From the NCBI GenBank assembly GCA_017415715.1, contig JAFQFD010000020.1, positions 1-64,000 on the forward strand: DNA of 64,000 bases, in the 5' to 3' direction. The position numbers and the translations under genes were made by a program. The stretch's first letter is position 1. Every line of letters starts with the position of its first letter. Of the stretch, positions 15,706 to 23,021 are shown piece by piece. The DNA comes from Bacteroidales bacterium (GTDB taxonomy: Bacteria; Bacteroidota; Bacteroidia; Bacteroidales; UBA932). Below the pieces are notes generated by a model. It saw only the letters and a list, made by a program, of their open reading frames with translations, did not search any database and was not told the origin of the DNA.

Positions 15706-17955
15706 ATGGCATTAATCAATAGAGAAAAGAAGTACAAGTGGGAGTTCGCCAACATCGGTGGAGCATCTCGCGTGAAGATTACAACAGGTGAGGACATAGC
15801 TCATCTGGACGAACTTGATCCAAAGATGTGGACAGTCCTCTCATGCCCTGTAACAGGTCTTGAGATAGATGAGAAGAGCCTTGCATACATCGACGCTGAC
15901 GCTGACGGAAAGATCCGCGTGGCTGACGTGATCGCGACATCTCAGTGGCTCTCAGGTGCAGTGAAGAATCTTGATGTCCTCGTTGAGGGAACGGATTCCA
16001 TCGACATCGAGCACCTCGACCAGGAGAACGCAGCGGGACAGAAACTTTATAAGTCAGCAAAGCAGATTCTCGAAAACCTCGGAAAAGAGGGCACAGTGAT
16101 ATCGCTTGCAGACACAAAGGACATAGCCGCAATCTTTGCGAAGACACGTTTCAACGGTGACGGCATCATCACTGAGGCCTCTACAGACGATGCAGACGAG
16201 AAGGCTGCCATCGCCGCAGCTGTCGCTGCTTTCGGAGGCGTAGCCGACAGAAGCGGTGCTGCGGGCATCAATGCAGAGATGATCGAGAACTTCTACAAGG
16301 CTCTCGCCGAGTATGCAGCCTGGCAGGCAGCAGTGGTTGAGGCTCCTTTCGGAGACAAGACAGACGCAGCGATTGCTGCATACAATGCTCTTGACGCAAA
16401 GGTGAAGGACTTCTTCATGCGTTCGAAGCTCGCCGCTTTCTCGCCGGACAGCGCAGCGGCTCTCGACGTTCAGACAGCGAGCATCGCATCGATCAGCGCT
16501 GACAACCTCACAGGAAAGACTGAGGAAATTGCAGCATATCCTATAGCACGCATCACAGGCAAGCCTGAGATCGACCTCACTGCCCAGGTGAACCCTGCAT
16601 GGTCAGCTCAGTTCGATCTTATAAAGACAGTCGCACTCGAGGGCAAGACAGTGCTCACAGAGGCAGACTGGGCTGCAGTAGGCGCGCAGTTCGCTGCCTA
16701 TACAGGCTGGAAGGCTGCCAAGGCAGGCGCTGCTGTCGAGGCACTCGGCCTTGATGCAGTCAAGAAATTCATCGAGCAGGACAAGAAGGCTGCCCTTCTC
16801 GACCTCGTCGCTCAGGATGCAGCTCTTGCAGAAGAGGCTGCCAACATCGACATGGTGGACAAGTTCCTCCACATCCTCCGCGACTTCTACAGACTCGTGA
16901 GAAACTTCGTTACCCTTCACGACTTCTATGACAAGGACAAGAAGGTGAGCGCGATCTTCCAGTCAGGAAGGCTCATCATCGACCAGAGGGAGTGCCGCCT
17001 CTGCATGAAGGTTTCAGACATGGGCAAGCACAATGCATCAGCAGCAACCAGCGGCATGTTCCTCGTATACTGCGACTGCACCACCAAGACCAAACCTGGC
17101 AAGCTTACCATCGTGGCAGCTGTCACAGTAGGCGAGATCGGTGACCTCATCGTAGGAAAGAACGCCGTTTACTATGACAATGCAGGCTTGGAGTGGGATG
17201 CTGTCATCACCAAGATTGTAGACAATCCTATCAGCGTCGCTCAGGCATTCTGGTCTCCATACCGCAGAATGGCGAAGACTGTCGAGAACCTCATCAACAA
17301 GAGTGCGGCAGACAAGGACGCAAAGATGATGGCAGACGCGACTGCCAAGATCAATGCGGCTCCGGCAGCACTTCCTGCAGGCACAGACCCTAAAGCAGCT
17401 CCAGCTGCGGCACCTCCGTTCGACATCGCCAAGTTCGCCGGTATCTTTGCTGCAATAGGTATGGCTCTTGGTATGATCGGATCCGCTCTCGTTGTTATAT
17501 TCAAGGGTCTCAAGGCTATGGTATGGTGGAAGCTCATTCTCGTGTTCGTGGCTATCATGCTCGTCATTTCTGGACCTGCAATGGTACTCGCATGGCTCAA
17601 GCTCCGTCGCCGCAACATCGCTCCGCTCCTCAATGCAAACGGCTGGGCGGTCAATGCCGCATCGAAGATCAGCATACCTTTCGGCGAGACACTCACAGAT
17701 GTTGCAAAGTATCCGAAGATGAAGCTCACCGATCCATATGCAAAGGCTGGCCTCGCTCCTTGGAAGAAGTGGCTCATCTCACTCTCAGCTGTTATCGTAG
17801 CTGTTGGCGTCCTCTGGATCTTCAACCTCCTTGCATGGGCGAAGCTTCCGTCTCCGCTCCCTCGCTACCACAAGGCTGAGGCCGTAGAGGAAGTCGTTGC
17901 ACCGGCTGATAGCGTTGCGACTTCAGATACAGTCGTAGTTGCTGTGGTAGAATAA
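15706..17955 (+). CDS. Large alanine-rich membrane protein of unknown function with EF-hand-like loop
   Basis: 749 residues. Near residue 65 a CPVTGLE motif is followed by YIDADADGKIRVADV, an EF-hand-type DxDxDG calcium loop; a second candidate is FNGDGIIT near 150. A long helical region follows, then a Cys-containing stretch (QRECRLCMKV near 430) and three C-terminal hydrophobic segments (about 578-600, 605-628 and 688-708), ending in an acidic tail. No signal peptide is seen at the start. I do not recognise a named family. Confidence 0.85.
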   Translation: MALINREKKYKWEFANIGGASRVKITTGEDIAHLDELDPKMWTVLSCPVTGLEIDEKSLAYIDADADGKIRVADVIATSQWLSGAVKNLDVLVEGTDSIDIEHLDQENAAGQKLYKSAKQILENLGKEGTVISLADTKDIAAIFAKTRFNGDGIITEASTDDADEKAAIAAAVAAFGGVADRSGAAGINAEMIENFYKALAEYAAWQAAVVEAPFGDKTDAAIAAYNALDAKVKDFFMRSKLAAFSPDSAAALDVQTASIASISADNLTGKTEEIAAYPIARITGKPEIDLTAQVNPAWSAQFDLIKTVALEGKTVLTEADWAAVGAQFAAYTGWKAAKAGAAVEALGLDAVKKFIEQDKKAALLDLVAQDAALAEEAANIDMVDKFLHILRDFYRLVRNFVTLHDFYDKDKKVSAIFQSGRLIIDQRECRLCMKVSDMGKHNASAATSGMFLVYCDCTTKTKPGKLTIVAAVTVGEIGDLIVGKNAVYYDNAGLEWDAVITKIVDNPISVAQAFWSPYRRMAKTVENLINKSAADKDAKMMADATAKINAAPAALPAGTDPKAAPAAAPPFDIAKFAGIFAAIGMALGMIGSALVVIFKGLKAMVWWKLILVFVAIMLVISGPAMVLAWLKLRRRNIAPLLNANGWAVNAASKISIPFGETLTDVAKYPKMKLTDPYAKAGLAPWKKWLISLSAVIVAVGVLWIFNLLAWAKLPSPLPRYHKAEAVEEVVAPADSVATSDTVVVAVVE

Positions 17956-17989
17956 AAGCGTTTATTTTAACTATCTGATAAACAATCGA

Positions 17990-18037
17990 TTAAGGGGTTT
18001 AGTCTGCCTTCCTTTCCATACAGGCTAAACCCCTTAA
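17990..18037. terminator. Bidirectional hairpin between convergent genes
   Basis: A 17-bp stem (17990-18006 with 18021-18037, one G/T mismatch, core AAGGGGTTTAG) with a 14-nt loop separates the 749-residue gene from the convergent ferritin gene. Confidence 0.7.
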
Positions 18038-18068
18038 CTCGTTGTTGGTCAAGATGTTGTAGTTGACG

Positions 18069-18551
18069 CTATTTCCTGGTAGCCAGTTCGGCATCGAGGA
18101 AGAAAACGCCGGAGTCGCCAGCCTTCCTCAGCTTGTCGACGATGCCGCCGAAAAGAGCTTCTTCTTCAACCTGTTCGTCAACGAATTTGCGGAAGAAATT
18201 CTCTGTCGCGAAATCCTGCTCCTCGATTGCGTGCAGCACGATTGTGTTGATCATCTTCGAGACCATCTTCTCATGACTGAGGGCATGTTCGTACACTTCG
18301 AGTACTGAACCCCATCCCGTCGGTGCCACATCGATCATCTGCAGTTTCACCATGCCGCCCCTGTCGGTCATGTAGTCAGCCATCATGGTGGCATGTTTCC
18401 TTTCCTCCTCAGCATGGCATCTGAGCCAGTGAGAATATCCGTCCCATCCCTGGTGTTTGAGGTAGTATGACATCTGGAGATAGAGCTGTGAGGACCACAG
18501 TTCAGCAGTGATCTGATCATTGATCCCCTGCTGTAATTTGCTTGAAATCAT
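18069..18551 (-). CDS. ftnA: Bacterial ferritin (FtnA type)
   Basis: 160 residues, normal length. Ferroxidase ligands are visible: Glu17 in ITAELWSSQLYL, Glu50 and His53 in CHAEEERKHA, and a downstream Glu/Gln pair in IEEQDFATENFF and VDEQVEEE. It oxidises and stores iron in a cytoplasmic 24-subunit shell. It is transcribed toward the 749-residue gene and lies downstream of hutI with a 167-nt gap holding a conserved hairpin. Confidence 0.93.
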   Translation of the reverse strand: MISSKLQQGINDQITAELWSSQLYLQMSYYLKHQGWDGYSHWLRCHAEEERKHATMMADYMTDRGGMVKLQMIDVAPTGWGSVLEVYEHALSHEKMVSKMINTIVLHAIEEQDFATENFFRKFVDEQVEEEALFGGIVDKLRKAGDSGVFFLDAELATRK

Positions 18552-18646
18552 GTCTGTTTGTTTTAAAGTTCACACGCTGCATCTGCAAGACTGGTGCCGA
18601 AATCACCCGTGACGCCTATCGTGTTGATAACCAGGGATATAACCAT

Positions 18647-18678
18647 ATGCGCGTGCCGCCAAAGGGGAGCACGCGCAT
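18647..18678. repeat. Hairpin with conserved 12-nt loop, copy 1
   Basis: A perfect 10-bp stem (ATGCGCGTGC with GCACGCGCAT) encloses the loop CGCCAAAGGGGA at 18657-18668. The same loop in reverse orientation occurs at 26652-26663. Both copies lie just past the 3' end of a histidine-pathway gene (hutI here, ftcD there). Confidence 0.7.
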
Positions 18679-18718
18679 GCAGTTAAGGTATTGAGAGATA
18701 GCAGTTTATGTGTCACGG

Positions 18719-20086
18719 TTATTTTGTGACTGCTATGCCGTTGAGGATGACTTTTTCTATGATCGGGGTCTGGTGGCTGTATGGGATGAAGGCGAGGGAC
18801 GGGAGCGGCTTGGTGATGATGAGGTTGGCTTTTTTGCCGACCGTGATCGAGCCGAGCTGATCGCTCACGCCCATAGCGTATGCCGTGTTGATGGTGCAGG
18901 TGTTAAAGGACTGCTCCGGTGTGAGGCGCATCCTGATGCAACCCAGGGCCATTACGAAGCGCATGTTGCCGCTTGGACTTGAGCCGGGATTATAGTCGGA
19001 GGCCAATGCCACAGGCAGACCGGCCTCTATGTAATCTTTGGCGCGGCCGAACGGTATGCCGAGGAAGAATGAGCATCCCGGCAGCATTGTCGGCATGGTC
19101 ACGCTTCCGCGCAATGCCTCGATCTCCGCATCGGTAGTCATCTCGAGATGGTCGACCGAGAGGGCATTGTATTTCACACCGACCTGAACACCGCCTGAAA
19201 CTTCAAGCTCGTTGGCGTGTATCTTAGGGGTTATTCCATATTCTGCTGCCTTGCTGAGTATCTTCTCCGTATCTTCCACGGTGAAGAATCCTGCATCGCA
19301 GAATACGTCCACGAAGTCGGCGAGGCCTTCTTCGGCGACTCTTGGCAGCATCTCGTTGCAGACGAGGTCTACATATTCGGACTGGCGTCCCTTGTATGCG
19401 CGTCCGACTGCGTGTGCGCCGAGGAAGTTGGCCTTCACTGTGATCGGAGCGGTCTCTTTGATGCGTCTGATGACGCGCAGCATCTTGAGTTCGTCCTCCA
19501 CGGTCAGACCATATCCGCTCTTGATCTCCACGGCTCCTGTGCCCATGGCCATGATTTCGCGTACACGCACCATGGACTGCTCATAGAGCTCGTCCTCGGA
19601 GGTCGCGTGCAGCAGGTCGGCGGAATTGAGGATTCCGCCGCCTCTGGCAGCGATCTCTTCATAAGAGAGTCCGGCAATCTTGTCGCGGAATTCGCCGTCG
19701 CGGCAGCCGGCATATACAATATGAGTATGAGAGTCACAGAAGGCCGGCATCACAAATCCGCCCTGAGCGTCGATGAACTCTGCGTCAGTGCCGGCATCGG
19801 TATTAAAAACAACCCCTTTCGCTTCCTTCGGAATGCTCCTTCCCCCTGCGGCCAGGGGGGTAGCACGGTTTTTAATACCGACGCCGGCACTGTCATTTTG
19901 ATCGAACGAACTGAGTGAAGAACTGACAGCAGGACCATATTCAGTGATGATGCCGTCTTCGATCACGAGGTATGCATTTTCTATGCATTCCACGTGATTC
20001 ATCTGCTCTCCTTCCAGACGCCTGACATCCGAGGGCAGAATGCCCGCCAGCGTACCTATATTGTATATGATGATCTTCATTATCAT
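18719..20086 (-). CDS. hutI: Imidazolonepropionase (HutI) carrying an in-frame repeat-derived insertion
   Basis: 455 residues against a usual 400-420. It opens the imidazolone ring to N-formiminoglutamate, the third step of histidine degradation. Metal ligands are seen in FCDSHTHIVYAG (His120, His122) and downstream in ANFLGAHAVG, KIHANELE and LASDYNPGSSP. Residues about 54-101, between ITEYGPA and EFIDAQGGFVMPAF, are not expected in the family and are encoded by a palindromic element (19786-19892) plus an interspersed-repeat copy. The reading frame is intact, so the enzyme is probably active. An alternative ATG lies two codons downstream of the first. Confidence 0.92.
   Translation of the reverse strand: MIMKIIIYNIGTLAGILPSDVRRLEGEQMNHVECIENAYLVIEDGIITEYGPAVSSSLSSFDQNDSAGVGIKNRATPLAAGGRSIPKEAKGVVFNTDAGTDAEFIDAQGGFVMPAFCDSHTHIVYAGCRDGEFRDKIAGLSYEEIAARGGGILNSADLLHATSEDELYEQSMVRVREIMAMGTGAVEIKSGYGLTVEDELKMLRVIRRIKETAPITVKANFLGAHAVGRAYKGRQSEYVDLVCNEMLPRVAEEGLADFVDVFCDAGFFTVEDTEKILSKAAEYGITPKIHANELEVSGGVQVGVKYNALSVDHLEMTTDAEIEALRGSVTMPTMLPGCSFFLGIPFGRAKDYIEAGLPVALASDYNPGSSPSGNMRFVMALGCIRMRLTPEQSFNTCTINTAYAMGVSDQLGSITVGKKANLIITKPLPSLAFIPYSHQTPIIEKVILNGIAVTK
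19786..19924. repeat. Composite palindromic element inside hutI
   Basis: 25-nt inverted arms at 19786-19810 and 19868-19892 differ at one position and enclose about 57 nt, including a nested palindrome CCCCCTG-CGGC-CAGGGGG at 19842-19859. From 19891 to about 19924 it runs into a copy of the intergenic repeat seen at 9469-9502. The whole stretch is translated in frame within hutI. Confidence 0.85.
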
Positions 20087-20110
20087 ATTTCTTGATTAAC
20101 TTTTTGCGTG

Positions 20111-21193
20111 TCAGTATTGTTCTTCTTTGTCAAATTCCTGAATCCACTGTTGTAGTTTCTCCTGGAGTTCCTTCTTGTCCGGAAGATAGAGTGCGTATTC
20201 AGTAGCATAGATGTTGGCATCCTCCGGAAGGGTCAGTTTAATGAGAGCGTCCTTTTTCTCTTTGCAGAGGAGGATTCCGATGGTCGGTTTCTCCCATTCC
20301 TGCTTGACATATCTGTTATAGTAGTTTACATACATCTGCATCTGACCTAGATCCTGGTGTGTCAATTTGTCAATCTTTATGTCGATAAGGACATAGCATT
20401 GCATAAGACGGTTGTAGAAGACCAGGTCTACATAGTAGTTCTCTTCGTCGAAGGTGAAGCGTTTCTGTCTTGTCTCGAAGAGGAAACCCTTGCCTAGTTC
20501 AAGGAGGAACTGTTGCATCTTGCTGATGATCTTTCCTTCCAATTTGCTTTCAGAGTATGCTGCCTCAGGTTTGAGACCGAGGAATTCAAGAGTAATAGGA
20601 TTCTTGATGATATCTGTCGGTTTCTCAATCACTTGTCCTTCTGTCGCCAGGCGCATGACTTCATCTTTGTCCTTGCTGAGTGCAAGACGTTCGTAGAGAC
20701 TGCTGTTTACCTGTCGCTGGAGCCAACGGATGCTCCAGTTCTGCTTTGCACATTCAATCTCATAGAAACTGCGGGCATTGGCATCTTTGATGCGCATGAG
20801 GATAAGATAATGAGACCAGGAGAGGACGAATTTGTGAGGCTCGTGCGCTGTAGAGTTTTCTATCCTTAATTCGGTCAACGCTGCTGACCCAATTTGAGGG
20901 GTAGAATAAATACTGTAGAATTTACGACAACGCTTCAATGTTTCTACTGACCATCCCTCTCCAAAGCGTTCTTCAATCTTCTTTGAGAGTTGCTCGAGTA
21001 CTTGCTTTCCATAAGCAGCTCTTTCCTTTCCTTGCTGTTCGTCTTCCAAAATGTACCTACCGACGCTGAACTTTGCGTAAACCTCGGAAAGATTGATTGC
21101 TGTTGATGCTTTTCTTCTGGCCTCCTCAATTACGGAAGCAATTTTCTCAAAGAGAGAATTTATGTTTGTGCCGACGATCTCAGTTGTCTTCAT
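20111..21193 (-). CDS. DUF1016 / PDDEXK-family nuclease (YhcG-like)
   Basis: 360 residues. The N-terminal DUF1016 domain (about 1-170, with YAKFSVGRYILEDEQQGKERAAYG and FYEIECAKQNWSIRWLQRQV) is followed by a PDDEXK-like nuclease core (about 200-350): FTFDEENYYVDLVFYNRLM, then VLIDIKIDKLTHQDLGQMQMY, giving the D...(D/E)xK arrangement. Family members are common in accessory and defence regions. It sits between hutI and the remainder of the hut genes, on the same strand, 25 nt before hutI, in a locally AT-richer stretch. Confidence 0.88.
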   Translation of the reverse strand: MKTTEIVGTNINSLFEKIASVIEEARRKASTAINLSEVYAKFSVGRYILEDEQQGKERAAYGKQVLEQLSKKIEERFGEGWSVETLKRCRKFYSIYSTPQIGSAALTELRIENSTAHEPHKFVLSWSHYLILMRIKDANARSFYEIECAKQNWSIRWLQRQVNSSLYERLALSKDKDEVMRLATEGQVIEKPTDIIKNPITLEFLGLKPEAAYSESKLEGKIISKMQQFLLELGKGFLFETRQKRFTFDEENYYVDLVFYNRLMQCYVLIDIKIDKLTHQDLGQMQMYVNYYNRYVKQEWEKPTIGILLCKEKKDALIKLTLPEDANIYATEYALYLPDKKELQEKLQQWIQEFDKEEQY

Positions 21194-21260
21194 TATCCTA
21201 TTCCTTTATTACCCCTACATTGCAGCGGTTGCGAATTTAATCAAAATATCCGATGTAGGG

Positions 21261-21268
21261 CAAATATA
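21261..21268 (-). promoter_or_regulatory. -7 box upstream of the DUF1016 gene
   Basis: TATATTTG on the minus strand fits TAnnTTTG, about 70 nt ahead of the start codon. No -33 element seen. Confidence 0.35.
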
Positions 21269-21288
21269 CATTTTCTTTTGGTCCTATG

Positions 21289-21318
21289 CTTGCTTTCGTA
21301 ATATTTTTACTAATTTTG
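21289..21318 (+). promoter_or_regulatory. Promoter for the rod-like RNA candidate
   Basis: TAATTTTG at 21311-21318 fits TAnnTTTG, with CTTG at 21289-21292 giving an 18-nt spacer, close to the Bacteroidetes -33/-7 layout. Transcription would begin near 21324. Confidence 0.45.
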
Positions 21319-21323
21319 TGAGT

Positions 21324-21600
21324 GTAAATAGATATTGCCTATGAAACATTGCGTATAATTGATACGCACATTACATATTGGAAAAGCATTTTAGCTGTAT
21401 TCTGTCCTCTAAAGTTTGGCGACTAAAAGAAATCAACAGAAATAGTAGCGAAAGTGCTCGTGCATTGCTGCGCGGGCTTTTGGTTATTCTGTTGATAGGT
21501 TACGCCAAACACCTTGAGGACGGTACACTAAAAGTTCCGTGCTTTTTTATGTGCTTATCTCACGAGCTGACTTCAAGGAACGATATGGAGAAGCCGAAAA
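21324..21600 (+). ncRNA. Long rod-like structured RNA candidate, possibly 6S-like
   Basis: The non-coding stretch between the DUF1016 gene and 21640 folds on paper into one long interrupted hairpin. Stems from outside in: GATA 21361-64/21556-59; GCACAT 21366-71/21549-54; AAAAGCA 21382-88/21540-46; TTTTAG-c-TGTA 21389-99/21524-33; GTCCTC 21404-09/21516-21; TTTGGCG 21415-21/21503-09; ATCAACAG 21432-39/21489-96; and GCTCGTGC 21456-63/21470-77 with two G-U pairs and a 6-nt loop. About 200 nt with a promoter in front is the layout of 6S RNA, but I cannot confirm the family. Exact ends are uncertain. The 82-codon ORF across it is rejected. Confidence 0.55.
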
Positions 21601-21639
21601 TCCATAAGAGAGTAGGTAATGATTGAATACTAATAAGTT

Positions 21640-22083
21640 ATGAAACGATTATTCTTAATATCTGTTATCATATGTTTTACATTTACAGCAAAGGCAATAG
21701 AGAATAAAAATGTTACAGGTAATGATAATAGTGCCTTGACTGAAACCTCCTCAAGTGCTTCAGTAGCCGAAGTGCTGGTGTATGCTAACAATGCTGTTGA
21801 GGATTTCTGTAACTACTTTAATGGCAGTTGGGTAGATATCGGTTTAACGGTATATTGCTCTTTCGGTGGTGATGTTTATACTTGTACTGCATATAAAGTA
21901 CTTCAGGTTGCTTGTACTGTAAATGGTGCGGTAAAATTGTATATTGAGGGTGATATTGAGTCTGCTATTAAAAAGGCTTTGCAAGGTACATCAAAAATCT
22001 ATACAATGTCGAAGCTTAGTAGAACTGAATTCCAAATCTCAGACACCAGGGCAAATATGACCCCACGAAATGAGTGGTATTAA
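21640..22083 (+). CDS. Small secreted protein of unknown function
   Basis: 147 residues with a signal peptide (MKRLFLISVIICFTFTAKA). The mature part has three cysteines (FCNYFNG, VYCSFGG, VYTCTAY) and another in VACTVNG, suggesting disulfides in the periplasm. No family recognised. The gene is AT-rich and sits between the RNA candidate and two lipoprotein genes on the same strand. Confidence 0.7.
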   Translation: MKRLFLISVIICFTFTAKAIENKNVTGNDNSALTETSSSASVAEVLVYANNAVEDFCNYFNGSWVDIGLTVYCSFGGDVYTCTAYKVLQVACTVNGAVKLYIEGDIESAIKKALQGTSKIYTMSKLSRTEFQISDTRANMTPRNEWY

Positions 22084-22109
22084 TTTGAATTCTAACTAAA
22101 TTAAATATT

Positions 22110-22256
22110 ATGAGAAAGATTATTTCTGTTTTGTCTGTGGCGATGACAATGTTTATGGCTACATCTTGCGGCGCTTTCGCCAATATGTCTTATGAAGATG
22201 CTTATAATGTGGGATATGGCATCGGAACGGCTGCGCGGTATCTGCTTGATAACTAA
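22110..22256 (+). CDS. 48-residue lipoprotein
   Basis: The frame runs from ATG 22110 to TAA 22254-22256. A signal peptide MRKIISVLSVAMTMFMATSC gives lipobox MATSC, followed by a short mature part GAFANMSYEDAYNVGYGIG. Gly/Tyr-rich tails of this type occur in very small Bacteroidetes lipoproteins. It lies 26 nt after the secreted-protein gene and 14 nt before the SUMF1-like gene, so the three are probably one operon. Confidence 0.65.
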   Translation: MRKIISVLSVAMTMFMATSCGAFANMSYEDAYNVGYGIGTAARYLLDN

Positions 22257-22270
22257 GTAGATTGCTGCCT

Positions 22271-22993
22271 ATGAGAAGGATTACGATTCTTGCTCTTGGA
22301 GTTCTCTCCCTCTTCTCATGCAGCAATCCGATTAATGAGATTGAAATGCAATTGGTCGAGGGCGGGAACTTTCTTATGGGATCCGATGCAAAAGAGGCGG
22401 AAGATGATGAGAAACCTGTACATGTTGTTGGGGTGGATTCATTTTATCTCTGTAAATATGAGGTGAGTCAGAGACTTTGGAAGTATGTTATGGGCTTAAA
22501 TCCGTCCTATTTCCAGAATCCTGAATTTCCTGTAGAGTGCGTATCATATGATGATGTGCATATTTTTCTGAATAGGCTTAATACAATTACAGGTAAAAAG
22601 TATCGCCTTCCAACTGAAATAGAGTGGGAATATGCTGCTAAAGGTGGCTGTATGCAGAATGAGTATGTATACAGTGGAGATGACGATCCATTTGTGGTAG
22701 CCTGGTTTCTGGAAAACTCAAACGAACAGCCTCATTCTGTCGGACGATTGAAAGGGAATGCCCTGGGACTTTATGACATGACGGGAAATGTTCACGAGTG
22801 GTGTGAGGATTACTATGACGGAACAAATTACGCCAGAGATACAATAAATATGGAAACACATATTTCTTATGTGTTCAGAGGCGGCAGTTTTTATAGTGAT
22901 CGTCAGCACTGCAGAATTACTAATCGCAATCATGCCCCGTTTGATACACGTAATTTCAGTCTAGGTTTCAGACTTGCACATGATGTAGAATAA
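22271..22993 (+). CDS. SUMF1/FGE-like lipoprotein
   Basis: 240 residues from ATG 22271. The lipobox LFSCS is near residue 17. The rest is a formylglycine-generating-enzyme-like fold: VEGGNFLMGSD, then FYLCKYEVSQRLW, CVSYDDVHIFLNRLN, YRLPTEIEWEYAAKGG, TGNVHEWCEDYYDG, VFRGGSFYSD and the terminal FSLGFRLAHD. Members include sulfatase-activating enzymes and many structural relatives; a surface lipoprotein of this type is more likely a gliding/adhesion-style relative (GldK/J-like) or a stand-alone FGE fold. No sulfatase is nearby. Confidence 0.85.
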   Translation: MRRITILALGVLSLFSCSNPINEIEMQLVEGGNFLMGSDAKEAEDDEKPVHVVGVDSFYLCKYEVSQRLWKYVMGLNPSYFQNPEFPVECVSYDDVHIFLNRLNTITGKKYRLPTEIEWEYAAKGGCMQNEYVYSGDDDPFVVAWFLENSNEQPHSVGRLKGNALGLYDMTGNVHEWCEDYYDGTNYARDTINMETHISYVFRGGSFYSDRQHCRITNRNHAPFDTRNFSLGFRLAHDVE

Positions 22994-23019
22994 AAAGTCC
23001 CGACAATTCGGGACTTTTT
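22992..23019. terminator. Strong bidirectional terminator
   Basis: A perfect 12-bp stem AAAAAGTCCCGA/TCGGGACTTTTT with a 4-nt loop and U-tract character on both strands, overlapping the SUMF1-like stop and placed 3 nt from the convergent end of hutH. Confidence 0.9.
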
Positions 23020-23021
23020 AT

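Noticed and set aside
19217-19918. 233-codon plus-strand ORF over hutI
   Set aside because: Antisense to a well-supported enzyme; no independent start or family signal.
21378-21626. 82-codon plus-strand ORF
   Set aside because: It starts with TTG, has no family resemblance, and its bases are explained better by the nested pairings of the structured RNA candidate.
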